Source: Burkholderiales bacterium Ga0077544 (GTDB lineage Bacteria; Pseudomonadota; Gammaproteobacteria; Burkholderiales; Burkholderiaceae_D). Taken from it: a stretch of 64,000 nt of DNA. The DNA lies in the NCBI GenBank assembly GCA_001464355.1, contig LNEU01000019.1:24138-88137 (forward strand). The letters are read 5' to 3'. A program made the translations under genes and the position numbers. This document shows positions 1 to 10,342 of the stretch, one piece after another. Each line of letters begins with the position of its first letter. The stretch's first letter is position 1. The notes under the pieces were generated by a model. It searched no databases. It saw only the letters and a list, made by a program, of their open reading frames with translations, and was not told the origin of the DNA.

Positions 1-1
1 C

Positions 2-1861
2 GGCGTGTTAGGCAAGTTGATAGGCAGTGCTGCGCAAGACGCTTTGGGTTTCATGGGTGCGACCTTGCTGCTGTTATTGTTGTTCGGCCTTGGTTTCAGT
101 CTGTTCTTCCATGTGTCATGGTTGGGCGTTGCCGAGCGCATAGGTGAAACGATAGAAATGGTATTGCAGGCAATCCGCAATCTGTACGGTGCACGCGAAG
201 ATCGTAAGGTGGGTGTGGTTGCCGCAGTCAAGCGTGAAGAAGTCGTTGTGCACGAGCGCGCAAAAATTGTTGATGCCGCGCCTATGCGTATCGAGCCGCA
301 AATCGTCGTCGTACCGAAATCTGATCGGGTAGAAAAAGAACGTCAGGTTTCGCTGTTCAACGATATGCCAGATACCAATCTGCCACCGCTTTCGCTGCTG
401 GATGAAGCGCCGCAATCGCAGGAAACCGTCAGCATAGAAACACTGGAATTCACCAGCCGCCTGATCGAGAAGAAGCTTTCCGATTTCGGTATCACCGTCA
501 AAGTCGTTGCAGCCTATCCTGGCCCGGTGGTTACGCGTTATGAAATCGAACCTGCAACCGGCGTCAAAGGCAGCCAGATTGTCGGCCTCGCACGCGATCT
601 GGCGCGTTCGCTGTCACTGACCTCAATCCGCGTGGTGGAAACGATCCCTGGCAAAAATTACATGGCCTTGGAATTGCCGAATCCCAAGCGCCAAATCGTG
701 CGTTTGACCGAGATCGTCAGTTCCAAGGTTTACAACGACAGCACATCCAGCTTGACGATCGCATTGGGTAAAGATATTGCCGGCAATCCGGTGGTGGCCG
801 ATCTGGCGAAGATGCCGCATTTGCTGGTGGCAGGTACGACCGGTTCGGGTAAATCGGTCGGTATCAATGCAACGATTCTGTCGCTGCTCTATAAGTCAGA
901 TCCGAATCAAGTGCGCTTGATCCTGATCGATCCGAAGATGCTTGAGTTGTCTATTTACGAAGGCATCCCGCATTTGCTGGCACCAGTCGTCACCGATATG
1001 CGCCAGGCCGGCCATGCGCTCAACTGGGGCGTTAACGAGATGGAACGCCGCTACAAATTGATGAGTAAGCTCGGCGTGCGTAATCTTGCCGGCTACAACA
1101 CCAAGATCGCTGAAGCGGAAAAAAATGAACAAAAGATTCCGAATCCATTCAGTCTGACGCCGGATGCACCAGAGCCGCTGGAAAAACTGCCAACCATCGT
1201 CATCATCATCGACGAGCTTGCTGACCTGATGATGGTCGTCGGCAAAAAGGTCGAAGAGTTGATTGCGCGTATTGCACAAAAGGCACGTGCCGCAGGCATC
1301 CACTTGATTTTGGCGACACAGCGTCCATCTGTAGATGTCATTACAGGTTTGATCAAGGCGAATATCCCGACGCGTATCGCATTCCAGGTCAGCAGCAAGA
1401 TTGACTCACGCACGATTCTGGATCAAATGGGCGCCGAAGCATTGCTCGGCATGGGTGACATGTTGTACATGCCGCCTGGCACGGGCTTGCCGGTACGTGT
1501 GCATGGCGCCTTCGTTTCGGATGAGGAAGTGCATCGGGTGGTTGATCACCTGAAGTCGCAAGGTGAACCAAACTACATAGAAGGCATCTTAGAGGGGGGC
1601 GTTGCGGAAGATGGCGATTTGACCCTGGGTGCTGAAGGTGGTGCAGGTGGCGGCGAAGCGGATGCGCTTTACGATCAGGCGGTTGCCATTGTGCTCAAGA
1701 ATCGTCGGGCGTCGATTTCGCTGGTGCAGCGTCATTTGCGTATCGGCTATAACCGCGCTGCCCGTCTGCTGGAGCAGATGGAGCAAAGCGGTCTGGTCTC
1801 AACCATGCAATCCAATGGCAACCGGGAAATTCTGGTGCCTGCGGGTAATGCAGCTGAATAG
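2..1861 (+). CDS. ftsK: DNA translocase FtsK, 5'-truncated by window edge
   Basis: FtsK anchors at the division septum and pumps DNA to finish chromosome segregation and dimer resolution. The frame is open from base 2, so the true start lies upstream. The visible part begins with one membrane segment (about residues 15-40), then a short charged linker, then the motor. The motor has Walker A (GTTGSGKS, about residue 280) and a Walker B ending in [10 protein letters not shown] (about residue 400). The C-terminal winged-helix gamma domain ([20 protein letters not shown]) normally reads KOPS sequences. About 620 codons are visible against roughly 770 for a short-type betaproteobacterial FtsK, so the first membrane segments are missing. 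lolA starts 9 bases after the stop, suggesting one transcript. Family assignment is certain. Confidence 0.97.
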   Translation, partial: GVLGKLIGSAAQDALGFMGATLLLLLLFGLGFSLFFHVSWLGVAERIGETIEMVLQAIRNLYGAREDRKVGVVAAVKREEVVVHERAKIVDAAPMRIEPQIVVVPKSDRVEKERQVSLFNDMPDTNLPPLSLLDEAPQSQETVSIETLEFTSRLIEKKLSDFGITVKVVAAYPGPVVTRYEIEPATGVKGSQIVGLARDLARSLSLTSIRVVETIPGKNYMALELPNPKRQIVRLTEIVSSKVYNDSTSSLTIALGKDIAGNPVVADLAKMPHLLVAGTTGSGKSVGINATILSLLYKSDPNQVRLILIDPKMLELSIYEGIPHLLAPVVTDMRQAGHALNWGVNEMERRYKLMSKLGVRNLAGYNTKIAEAEKNEQKIPNPFSLTPDAPEPLEKLPTIVIIIDELADLMMVVGKKVEELIARIAQKARAAGIHLILATQRPSVDVITGLIKANIPTRIAFQVSSKIDSRTILDQMGAEALLGMGDMLYMPPGTGLPVRVHGAFVSDEEVHRVVDHLKSQGEPNYIEGILEGGVAEDGDLTLGAEGGAGGGEADALYDQAVAIVLKNRRASISLVQRHLRIGYNRAARLLEQMEQSGLVSTMQSNGNREILVPAGNAAE

Positions 1862-1870
1862 AAAGACCAC

Positions 1871-2563
1871 ATGAATAAGAATTTGCAAAAAGAAAATTTC
1901 AAACAGAAATCGTTGGTCGCAAAAGCACTCGATTTGCGTGCCGCATTATTTGCGACGGTTGTGGTGGCAGGTGCATTGTTTTGGAGTTCGCAAGCGGAAG
2001 CTGCGGCGCTGGATCAATTCAAGTCTTTCGTGTCATCGACGCAATCGGCAAAAGGTGAATTCACGCAGCAACTTGTCAAGGTCGAAAGTGGTGCGAGCAA
2101 GGTATCGAATAAATCGTCGGGAACGTTCACCTTTGCGCGTCCGGGCAAATTCATCTGGACCTATCAAAAGCCTTACGAGCAATTGCTGCAGGCTGATGGT
2201 GAAAAACTCTATATCTACGATAAAGATTTAAACCAGGTGACGATCAAAAAGCTGGGCGATGCGCTCGGTTCCTCACCAGCGGCGATTCTGTTCGGCAGCA
2301 ATGATCTGGAAAAGAATTTCACCTTGAAAGAAGCCGGCACCAAAAATGGTCTGGAATGGCTGCAAGCGACACCGAAAGCCAAAGACACAACCTTTGATCA
2401 CATAGGTATAGGCTTGCGCAATGGTGTGCCGGAAGCGATGGAATTGCGAGATTCCTTCGGCCAGGTGTCATTGCTTACATTTACCAAGTTTGAAAAAAAT
2501 CCTGCCATGCCTGTGAATCAGTTCAAGTTTGCGGTACCGAAAGGTGCGGACGTTTTTCAGTAG
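1871..2563 (+). CDS. lolA: Outer-membrane lipoprotein carrier protein LolA
   Basis: Periplasmic chaperone that takes lipoproteins from the LolCDE transporter and delivers them to the outer membrane. The 230-residue product has a charged N-terminus, a hydrophobic stretch ([14 protein letters not shown], about residues 26-40) and a likely signal peptidase site after QAEA-A. The mature part carries the LolA pattern: [10 protein letters not shown] near its start, [23 protein letters not shown], and the [13 protein letters not shown] strand pair. The N-terminal extension before the hydrophobic core is longer than in E. coli LolA. A later start is possible, but ATG 1871 is the first in frame and lies close behind ftsK. 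The ftsK-lolA-rarA-serS order is common in proteobacteria. Confidence 0.95.
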   Translation: MNKNLQKENFKQKSLVAKALDLRAALFATVVVAGALFWSSQAEAAALDQFKSFVSSTQSAKGEFTQQLVKVESGASKVSNKSSGTFTFARPGKFIWTYQKPYEQLLQADGEKLYIYDKDLNQVTIKKLGDALGSSPAAILFGSNDLEKNFTLKEAGTKNGLEWLQATPKAKDTTFDHIGIGLRNGVPEAMELRDSFGQVSLLTFTKFEKNPAMPVNQFKFAVPKGADVFQ

Positions 2564-2687
2564 AAATTTTACAGCCGGCTTGCAGCATAGGTAAGCAAGA
2601 CTTGTTGAGGTACAGTGCGACGCCAGTTTGATTTTTCGACTGGCGTCGATTTCATTCTCGCACCACATTTCAGCATCAAAATTATTC

Positions 2688-3980
2688 ATGAGTTTTATCC
2701 CTCTCGCTGAACGCTTACGCCCGCATACCCTTGACGAAGTCATAGGGCAGCAGCACATCCTTGGTGAAGGCAAGCCGCTGCGCGTGGCGTTCGAATCGGG
2801 CGAACCGCATTCGATGATTTTGTGGGGCCCACCGGGCGTAGGCAAGACCACGCTGGCCCGTTTGATGGCTGACAGTTTCAAGGCCGACTTCATTGCCTTG
2901 TCGGCGGTGCTGTCCGGCGTGAAGGATATACGTGAAGCCGTAGAGCGTGCAGAGTTGTCGCGTGGTGCGATGGGACGCCGCACGATATTGTTTGTCGATG
3001 AAGTACATCGCTTCAACAAAAGCCAGCAGGACGCTTTTCTGCCGCATGTGGAAAGTGGCTTGTTCACCTTCATAGGCGCAACCACGGAGAATCCTTCTTT
3101 CGAAGTCAATGGCGCTTTGTTGTCGCGTGCATCCGTCTATGTATTGAAGTCGCTGGATGAAGACGACTTGGCTGCGATGGTCGATCGCGCATCTGCGACT
3201 GAACTGGACGGACTTACTTTTACGCCCGATGCCAAAGTGACGCTGATCGGTAGTGCCGATGGTGACGGCCGCAAGTTGCTGAACAATCTGGAAATCGTCG
3301 CGCGCGCAGCGCAAGCGAAGAAGCTTAATGAAGTCGATGCCGAATTATTGAAGGCCTGTCTGGGCGATGCCTTGCGACGTTTCGATAAAGGCGGCGATGC
3401 GTTTTATGACCAGATTTCCGCATTGCATAAATCGGTGCGCGGTTCGAATCCCGATGCGTCGCTGTACTGGTTCGTGCGCATGCTGGATGGTGGTGCCGAT
3501 CCTCGTTATCTTGCGCGGCGCATCGTGCGTATGGCGAGTGAAGATATCGGTTTGGCCGATCCGCGTGCCTTGCGTTTGACACTGGATGCAGCCGAAACTT
3601 ATGAACGTCTCGGTTCACCGGAAGGTGAATTGGCATTGGCACAAGCGGTTATTTATCTGGCGTGTGCTGCTAAATCGAATGCGGCGTACAAGGCCTACAA
3701 CGCGGCGCGTGCGCACGTCGCCAAAGACAAGTCGCGCTTGGTGCCCGAGCATTTACGCAATGCGCCTACCAAGCTGATGAAAGAGCTTGGTTACGGCAAG
3801 TTGTATCGTTATGCACACGATGAGCCCGACGCGTATGCGGCGGATGAAACATATCTACCGGATGGGATGGCTGAGCCGCACTGGTATCAGCCGACGCCGC
3901 GTGGGTTGGAAGGCAAGATCGGTGAAAAGCTGGCTTATTTGCGTGCGCTTGATCAGGCAGCAAAGAAAAGCAAAAAATAA
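2688..3980 (+). CDS. rarA: Replication-associated recombination protein RarA (MgsA)
   Basis: Clamp-loader-like AAA+ ATPase acting at stalled replication forks. I chose ATG 2688 (MSFIPLAERLRPHTLDEVIG) because family members start there. An upstream in-frame start at 2628 adds only a non-conserved 20-residue stretch. Visible are Walker A (GPPGVGKTT, about residue 50), Walker B (ILFVDEVHRFN), sensor 1 (FIGATTENPS) and the C-terminal tetramerisation part ending in the family-typical YLPDGM...YQPTPRGLEGKI. The 430-residue length is normal. A small T-rich hairpin follows directly after the stop. Confidence 0.96.
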   Translation: MSFIPLAERLRPHTLDEVIGQQHILGEGKPLRVAFESGEPHSMILWGPPGVGKTTLARLMADSFKADFIALSAVLSGVKDIREAVERAELSRGAMGRRTILFVDEVHRFNKSQQDAFLPHVESGLFTFIGATTENPSFEVNGALLSRASVYVLKSLDEDDLAAMVDRASATELDGLTFTPDAKVTLIGSADGDGRKLLNNLEIVARAAQAKKLNEVDAELLKACLGDALRRFDKGGDAFYDQISALHKSVRGSNPDASLYWFVRMLDGGADPRYLARRIVRMASEDIGLADPRALRLTLDAAETYERLGSPEGELALAQAVIYLACAAKSNAAYKAYNAARAHVAKDKSRLVPEHLRNAPTKLMKELGYGKLYRYAHDEPDAYAADETYLPDGMAEPHWYQPTPRGLEGKIGEKLAYLRALDQAAKKSKK

Positions 3981-3998
3981 GCGCTTTACGCTTGTTTT
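3974..3998. terminator. Weak bidirectional terminator between rarA and the convergent small gene
   Basis: AAGCG-CTTTA-CGCTT stem (3979-3993) with an A-rich left flank and a T-rich right flank (GTTTTCTTTT). It lies at the rarA stop and upstream of the 3' end of the gene at 4031, so it could end transcripts from both sides. The stem is only five pairs plus A-T and G-T extensions. Confidence 0.45.
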
Positions 3999-4030
3999 CT
4001 TTTGATTGCGCTGGTGGTGATTCCCCTGAT

Positions 4031-4246
4031 TTATTCAGGCTTTTCCGCTTTGGAAGAAAACCGGATTTTGATCTGCTTGAGAAATGCATATGCTGCCCCC
4101 AGACTGATGCCAGCTACGATCCCATAAACAATGCCGCCGCCGTGCAGTAAATATTGCCTGCCACTCCACATTGCTAGGCCAACGGCCAGGGTCAAGCCGA
4201 TGATCATGAAGGCGAAAGGAATAGGGCGTGGTGCTTGATCTTCCAT
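4031..4246 (-). CDS. Small two-span membrane protein, unknown function
   Basis: A 71-residue product with two hydrophobic segments (FAFMIIGLTLAVGLAMW, about residues 12-28, and GGIVYGIVAGISLGAAYAFL, about 37-56). The N-terminus is proline-rich and the tail basic (KQIKIRFSSKAEK). It sits alone on the minus strand between rarA and serS. No Shine-Dalgarno sequence is obvious before ATG 4246. Hydrophobic pattern, start and stop fit a real small gene, but I do not recognise a family and infer no function. Confidence 0.55.
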   Translation of the reverse strand: MEDQAPRPIPFAFMIIGLTLAVGLAMWSGRQYLLHGGGIVYGIVAGISLGAAYAFLKQIKIRFSSKAEKPE

Positions 4247-4379
4247 AATGTTCTGTTTGCTGACTTTGAAAATAAAGTAATGGTAACGCAGGCCGAGGCA
4301 ACGGTGATAGCCGGCGAGCCGATGAATTTCCCCCGACTACGCCGGAATCACTGCCTGCCTTGGTACAATCTCGTCTTGA

Positions 4380-5696
<1,317 letters not shown>

Positions 5697-5716
5697 GTCT
5701 ATAGAACATCGATGAA

Positions 5717-7711
5717 TTAAAGCAGTGGTGCGATCAGTTCAAGTTGTGCTGAATCGTCATCTGTTTTTTCATTCGGCCACGGTCCCTGGCGACGGTCTAT
5801 GAACAGGCTGTTACCAGGGATTTTTTTCGCCTGTTTTTTTGCATCGGCCATTGCGCTGGCAATTTGATGGTGCGACACATAGTGGCCGGGCTCAATCTTT
5901 ACCACTCCTAACGATATCGTTACCAGAGCGTGAAAGACTTTTTTCCCGCGTCTGTCTTCGCTGATGTAACCAGCATTTTTTCTGTCTTCTTCATTGTAAA
6001 AGTCAGGTACCGCAGCGGCGAAAACATCGAGTATTGTGCGGCAGCGCTCTTCCCAGTCTTCATTCTGAAACAGGATGATGAAATCATCGCCGCCGATATG
6101 GCCGACAAAGTCGCGCTGAGGATCGCAGTAACCGCTCAGAATTTTCCCGGTCAGGCGCAGGATGTCGTCACCCTTGCGATAACCATAGACGTCGTTGTAA
6201 GGCTTGAAGTGATCGAGATCGACATAACAGGCGCAGAATGGCGTGCCGTTTTCCAGCAATCGGTCTATATGTTCGTAGATAGGCACATTGCCGGGCAGTA
6301 GCGTCAACGGGTTGGCGTAGCGCGCCGCGTTGATTTGCATTTGCGTGATCTCGCGCATCAAATCGTGTGCATTGCCCATACCCAGATATTGACCTGCATC
6401 GGTGATGATGAAGCCATTGAACAAATGATGACGGTCCGCGTCGACGATGATTTGGCTCAGTGCATGCAGCGCTGTATTTTTGTCTGTAATCAACGGATTG
6501 GAATCCATGAACAGCGTGCAGGATTTCTTGCCATGCAACTCGCGCAGATAGGGACGGGCGAAGCGATCAATCAGGTTGGCACGTGTGATCAATCCGATCG
6601 GCGTGCCGTTCGACACGACAGGCAAGACTTCCAGCGTTGGATCGCTGTTGAACATTTCATAGATGTGATTGTTTTGTATTTCTGGCGATACCGAAGGCAC
6701 GCTGCGCAACAGTTTTAATGCAGTCAGCATTTTGTGCCCGCGTCCTGCTTCGTGCGGATAAACGGCCACGCCGTTATGTCGTAGCAGGTTGCGCAAGTCG
6801 GTCGATATTGTCGTCGCAGGCAAGGCCGTCGGGCGCGCGATTTTATAGCCTTGGCCATAAGCGACGCCCAGATCGCGAATCATCAATAATTCTGCATCAG
6901 TTTCTATGCCTTCCGCAATCACGATGGTGCCGGATTTTTCGGCGATTTCCTGTATTGATCGCACGAATTGCAGTTTGATAGGATCCTGATTGATGCCCTG
7001 CACGAAGTGCATATCGATCTTCACATATTCAGGACGCAGCTCCGACCACAGACGCAGGCTGGAAAACCCTTCGCCCAGATCGTCAATCGCAATCCGGAAT
7101 CCCATCGCACGGTAATGCGTGACCGCTTCGCGCAACAGATCGTAGTCATAAGTGGGCTGGCTTTCGGTCAGCTCAATGATCACGCGCTCTGGATTGATGC
7201 CGACTTCATGAATGTAACCCAGGGTCTCGCCATGTCTGACGTCAGGTTGCACCAGGCATTCGGGACTGACATTCAGGAAAAGCTTGCCTGGCAACTGTAA
7301 CTCTGCAAATTTTTCCAGCGTAATGCGCCGGCATAGATGTTCAACTTCAACGCTCAGATTGCAGTCGCGCGCGACCTTGAATAGATTCAAAGGCGAATGC
7401 AAAGGACTGTCGGAAGGCCCGCGGATCAGACCTTCGTAGCCGATGATTTCGCCGGTTTGCATGCGGATAATCGGTTGAAAAAGCGGCGTCAATTCACGTT
7501 GTTGTATGACTTCTTTCAGCCGCTGTGCCAGATGGTCGTCTGCTCCAGCCAGGTCTTCATGTATGGCAACATCGTTGGCGGCGGGTGACAAGTGAGTCTC
7601 CTTGGTTCTGAACCTTAAGGGCTGCGCAAACGGCGCCGTGCCCATATCGACTAAGTGCTCTGCGAGCACAATGCTCTCAGGCTGGGATGGCTTGGCGGGT
7701 GAAGATGACAT
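5717..7711 (-). CDS. EAL-CBS-GGDEF cyclic-di-GMP signalling protein
   Basis: Predicted cytoplasmic protein (664 residues) that may degrade and/or make cyclic di-GMP. The EAL domain comes first (about residues 75-320) and keeps the catalytic signatures: EGLIR, NVSPECL, ELTES, IDDLGEGFSSL, VKIDMHF, AEGIE and GQGY. A tandem CBS pair follows (about 340-470). The GGDEF domain (about 485-640) has the active-type motif GGDDF. The inhibitory I-site RxxD expected five residues before it reads PQRD, so product inhibition may be absent. No membrane segment is seen. ATG 7711 is chosen over TTG 7714. It is convergent with serS, only 20 bases away. Whether net activity is synthesis or hydrolysis cannot be told from sequence. 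Confidence 0.9.
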   Translation of the reverse strand: MSSSPAKPSQPESIVLAEHLVDMGTAPFAQPLRFRTKETHLSPAANDVAIHEDLAGADDHLAQRLKEVIQQRELTPLFQPIIRMQTGEIIGYEGLIRGPSDSPLHSPLNLFKVARDCNLSVEVEHLCRRITLEKFAELQLPGKLFLNVSPECLVQPDVRHGETLGYIHEVGINPERVIIELTESQPTYDYDLLREAVTHYRAMGFRIAIDDLGEGFSSLRLWSELRPEYVKIDMHFVQGINQDPIKLQFVRSIQEIAEKSGTIVIAEGIETDAELLMIRDLGVAYGQGYKIARPTALPATTISTDLRNLLRHNGVAVYPHEAGRGHKMLTALKLLRSVPSVSPEIQNNHIYEMFNSDPTLEVLPVVSNGTPIGLITRANLIDRFARPYLRELHGKKSCTLFMDSNPLITDKNTALHALSQIIVDADRHHLFNGFIITDAGQYLGMGNAHDLMREITQMQINAARYANPLTLLPGNVPIYEHIDRLLENGTPFCACYVDLDHFKPYNDVYGYRKGDDILRLTGKILSGYCDPQRDFVGHIGGDDFIILFQNEDWEERCRTILDVFAAAVPDFYNEEDRKNAGYISEDRRGKKVFHALVTISLGVVKIEPGHYVSHHQIASAMADAKKQAKKIPGNSLFIDRRQGPWPNEKTDDDSAQLELIAPLL

Positions 7712-7914
7712 CAAAATAACTCTTCGCTTCAGGACGGTACGGCGATTGAACAGACTGGTCTCGGCTGAATAGTACTGATGATTTATGACAGGATGATGAT
7801 AGGAAACATTGCTTTATCGGCAAGTAGATTGCGCTTGTTTCGTCAGCAGGAAAATCGCGCAGGCAGATTGCCAAATGCGATTGGGATTTGTATTTTGCTT
7901 GCGTAATGATGGGG

Positions 7915-7943
7915 TTTCCGATTGCAAAATACTCTGATATACT
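7915..7943 (+). promoter_or_regulatory. Possible tRNA-Ser promoter
   Basis: A good -10 hexamer TATACT (7938-7943) lies 43 bases before the tRNA. The sequence 17 bases upstream (TTTCCG, 7915-7920) is a poor -35. Position and -10 quality make this the most likely start point. Confidence 0.4.
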
Positions 7944-7985
7944 CTTTCCCTTCACTGCATTCGAGCGCAGTGATAGACCCAATTA

Positions 7986-8073
7986 GGAGAGGTGGCAGAG
8001 TGGTCGAATGTACCTGACTCGAAATCAGGCGTACCGCAAGGTACCGAGGGTTCGAATCCCTCTCTCTCCTCCA
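7986..8073 (+). tRNA. tRNA-Ser (anticodon CGA)
   Basis: Cloverleaf read by eye: acceptor GGAGAGG pairing with TCTCTCC (one G-T pair), a D arm, anticodon stem CCTGA/TCAGG with loop CTCGAAA giving anticodon CGA (codon UCG). A long class II variable arm (GTACC GCAA GGTAC) marks tRNA-Ser. The T arm is GAGGG TTCGAAT CCCTC and CCA is encoded at 8071-8073. Its 3' end is a typical integration target, and an integrase stub begins 150 bases downstream. Confidence 0.95.
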
Positions 8074-8100
8074 GAATTAGTATTCAGTAGTTAGTAAATA

Positions 8101-8136
8101 ACCCGCTTCAAGCCTTGTGCTGACGCGGGTTTTTTG
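8101..8136 (+). terminator. Rho-independent terminator after tRNA-Ser
   Basis: ACCCGC (8101-8106) pairs with GCGGGT (8125-8130) across an 18-base loop, followed by five further T bases. It lies 27 bases past the tRNA 3' end on the same strand. Confidence 0.8.
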
Positions 8137-8222
8137 CTTTTGGAAATTCGATAACGTGCATTTACTTCCGACAAAATAAGGGGTATTCAGGGTACTTTTT
8201 AACTGGATAAATTAGATGTCCT

Positions 8223-8348
8223 ATGCCGTTGACTGATAGCGTATGTCGAAATGCAAAGCTCAAAGACAAGCAGTACAAATTAACTGACAGCGCTGGTACT
8301 TCCGAGGGACGGCGCGTATATAAGAAAAATACTTATTTTAATAATTAA
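8223..8348 (+). pseudogene. N-terminal stub of a P4-type tyrosine integrase
   Basis: A 41-codon frame begins MPLTDSVCRNAKLKDKQYKL and continues TDSAG before homology ends. This is the characteristic N-terminus of P4-like integrases (family pattern MPLTD..IR.AKP.DK.YKL.D.GGL). The normal protein is about 400 residues, so only about the first 25 remain, followed by unrelated residues and TAA. It begins 150 bases after the 3' end of tRNA-Ser and in the same orientation, a usual place for an island integrase. I read it as the remnant of an integrated element whose body has been lost. The match is from memory of the family, not an alignment. Confidence 0.7.
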
Positions 8349-8365
8349 TGAAGCTATATATGAAT

Positions 8366-8500
8366 TTAAGAATGTTTAAGAGCTAATTTGCGCAGTAAAT
8401 TCCAGTTTCCTTTTACAAATGTTTCATCCTCTGGTTCGATTCTTTCCAGATACGCGGGATTCGTGATTACATTATCAATTACTGTAAGTTGTCGATAGAT
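8366..8500 (-). pseudogene. Probable frameshifted C-terminal part of the gene at 8479-9006
   Basis: In another minus-strand frame, sequence right after a T6 run (8500-8505) reads protein-like to TAA at 8366-8368, including VIDNVITNPAYLERIEPEDE, then FVKGNWNLLRKLALKHS. One extra base in the run would join it to the upstream frame (AHEKK). The upstream gene otherwise ends abruptly at 8479. I infer a single-base deletion in the homopolymer, either a true mutation or a sequencing error. Confidence 0.5.
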
Positions 8501-9006
8501 TTTTTCTCGTGAGCGGTGTTAGCTATTTCGTTCTGCGAAAGTTCGAGCTCTCTCATTTTGAGTTCCTGCTCTCGGATGTTCAATCTTTCGTTTAATAATT
8601 CAACGCTTCTACTTTTCTCATTTACATTGGTTGCGGCAACTCGTCCTTCTTGGAGTTTTTGTAATTCAACTTTTTCAAAGTAAGGAAGTAAGTTCCACGC
8701 CGGTGAATTTGATGTTGAATCAGGATTCTCCCCGCATACAAGATCTTTTGCTAAATTCACTGCGATAGTCTCTTTAGCCTTTCTTTTAAAAGTCTCCCAT
8801 GCGTCACTGGAAATTTTGGAGGGCTTACCCGACACTCGAGGCAGTGTATTGAACACGTTATCCGCTCCGCGCACGAATACATAGATCGCACAGCAAAGTA
8901 AGTCTTTACCGAACTGCGGGAACAGGTATGAATGTAGTTTGTACTCAGAGCGCTTATGTTTAAAAAAGCCGCTAGCAAGCGGCTTTTTTGTTGCCCGACG
9001 CTTCAT
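8479..9006 (-). CDS. Orphan protein of unknown function, probably frame-damaged
   Basis: An open frame of 175 residues, not recognised. The C-terminal half is a charged helical stretch, probably coiled coil (about residues 112-165, LLNERLNIREQELKMRELEL). The middle carries SSDAWETFKRKAKETIAVNL. The region is AT-richer than its neighbours and lies in the tRNA-Ser/integrase scar, which suggests foreign origin. The start is doubtful: the first dozen codons run through a strong terminator hairpin (8962-8989). GTG 8856, with GGAG eight bases before it, is an attractive alternative giving about 125 residues. The 3' end looks shifted at a T6 run (see 8366-8500). Confidence 0.45.
   Translation of the reverse strand: MKRRATKKPLASGFFKHKRSEYKLHSYLFPQFGKDLLCCAIYVFVRGADNVFNTLPRVSGKPSKISSDAWETFKRKAKETIAVNLAKDLVCGENPDSTSNSPAWNLLPYFEKVELQKLQEGRVAATNVNEKSRSVELLNERLNIREQELKMRELELSQNEIANTAHEKKSIDNLQ
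8962..8989. terminator. Strong bidirectional terminator hairpin
   Basis: A6-GCCGCT-AGCA-AGCGGC-T6: a perfect six-pair GC stem flanked by A6 and T6, so it should work on both strands. It lies inside the first codons of the frame at 8479-9006, which argues that the true start of that gene is further inside or that the gene is a remnant. Confidence 0.7.
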
Positions 9007-9166
9007 TGAATTGCTCTATTATTATTCTCAATGCCGCTGGTGTTCCGCAAAGTTCTGGTGGCTGGAATGTATATGAACTCTAGGCGCGTCAGAGGACATT
9101 CAGTATGTACAAGTTCAAGTAGTCTTTTTTCATGTCTGGTTCAAGGATATTCATAAAGGAATTGTC

Positions 9167-9781
9167 ATGAGCAAAATGAGCGGTGAAAAAGCATCTCAGT
9201 TAGCAATCAACCTGATCGAAGAGCAATTGCAGATATTGCCGATATCGATCGCCATGATCTGGCAATCTGCTGATGCTGGAAATGTTGCGGAAGATGTACT
9301 GGCCGAAGTATTGCAAAGAAAGCCGCATCTGCTCAAAACCGGATCGGGTGGAAATATTGCTGCGTCTTATGCGGCAGTCGATCCCGAATGGAATTTTCAT
9401 GCATCAACGCAGGCCTTGCATGCAGACGCATTGCAAAAAAAACGCTATTTGCGTGTAGTGATCAGCAACGCCTTGCTGGCTGTCGGTACTTACTTTAAAC
9501 AAAACAATATGGCGGCGATGCGGACGCCAGAAGTGCAGTTTTTGGGACATGTTTGTAACGCGATCCTCAACGAAAATACTTTTGATATCGAACTGGGCTA
9601 TTTACCGATCGCAACCTTCGATGGCTTGATTATTGATCAACGGCTTAATGGCACATTGTTGTTTGGGAATGGTGTGACGGATGGATTTATGGAGTTTGGT
9701 GATGCGATTGCATTGCTGCAGTGGTTGTCCCGGTTTTTGCGCGGGGAAAAGAATTTTGTTTCTGGTGGCGATGCTGGGTGA
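9167..9781 (+). CDS. Conserved-looking protein of unknown function
   Basis: A 204-residue soluble product with no signal peptide or membrane span. ATG 9167 is preceded by AAAGGA at good spacing. The N-terminal part looks helical (KASQLAINLIEEQLQILPIS). The middle has a glycine-rich turn (LLKTGSGGNIAASYAAVDPEW), and the C-terminal half alternates hydrophobic strands and turns. I do not recognise a family. It is the first gene after the integrase scar and precedes several small unknown genes. Codon style resembles the rest of the window, so it may belong to the host chromosome rather than the lost element. Confidence 0.6.
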   Translation: MSKMSGEKASQLAINLIEEQLQILPISIAMIWQSADAGNVAEDVLAEVLQRKPHLLKTGSGGNIAASYAAVDPEWNFHASTQALHADALQKKRYLRVVISNALLAVGTYFKQNNMAAMRTPEVQFLGHVCNAILNENTFDIELGYLPIATFDGLIIDQRLNGTLLFGNGVTDGFMEFGDAIALLQWLSRFLRGEKNFVSGGDAG

Positions 9782-9905
9782 AGCTGGCATCAATCAGACC
9801 GATTAGCGACGGGGATTGTATTTTGTGGTGCCGTTAAAAAATTTCTGCGGTGTGGTGACGTGCGCAGGATAACTGGGCAGTCACACAAATTTGATGACCG
9901 GATGT

Positions 9906-10109
9906 TTATCCGGACAGCGGAATTAAAACTTCTCCTGACGCCATTTTGAAATTATTTGGATTTGTTGGATCCAGCTCCAGATATTCGGCCTCATCAGTGA
10001 CATAGCATTCGTTGCCTGGTCGCGCATTCGCCGGGATTAATTTGATCACAGTACAGGTTGATCCTGTGGACTGATTTTTGAACTGCCCGATCACGGATGT
10101 ACTAGACAT
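9906..10109 (-). CDS. Small protein of unknown function
   Basis: A 67-residue product. The start is well supported: GGGAGG sits five bases before ATG 10109. No signal peptide or membrane span. The sequence has several prolines and acidic residues (TDEAEYLELDPTNPNN) and two cysteines (STCTV, NECYV), so a small beta-rich fold is possible. It lies opposite to the flanking unknown genes. No family recognised. Confidence 0.5.
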   Translation of the reverse strand: MSSTSVIGQFKNQSTGSTCTVIKLIPANARPGNECYVTDEAEYLELDPTNPNNFKMASGEVLIPLSG

Positions 10110-10342
10110 GATGCCTCCCGGCTAAAGTGGTTGAATGGCAGTGATTACATCGTAATGAATACTCAATGACAATCCCATAAACATGGGGTTAGTAATATGC
10201 TGCAACTTTTCGAGTTGTTGGCGCCACTTGCAGCGGTTTTTTTTGAGGGGCGTAACCATTTTTGTTGTCAGCGCTGGCGATTACTACGCCACGCATGCAT
10301 TTTTTTCGAGCATGCTAGGATGGCCGGTGAGGGGAGCTAGCC

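Noticed and set aside
2468..3109. Long antisense open frame over rarA
   Set aside because: Shadow of the strongly biased rarA reading frame; several similar antisense frames over serS, ribBX and phaC were dismissed for the same reason.
9018..9083. Short frame ending NAAGVPQSSGGWNVYEL as a possible gene fragment
   Set aside because: Looks protein-like but has no start, runs out of the terminator hairpin and is too short to assign.
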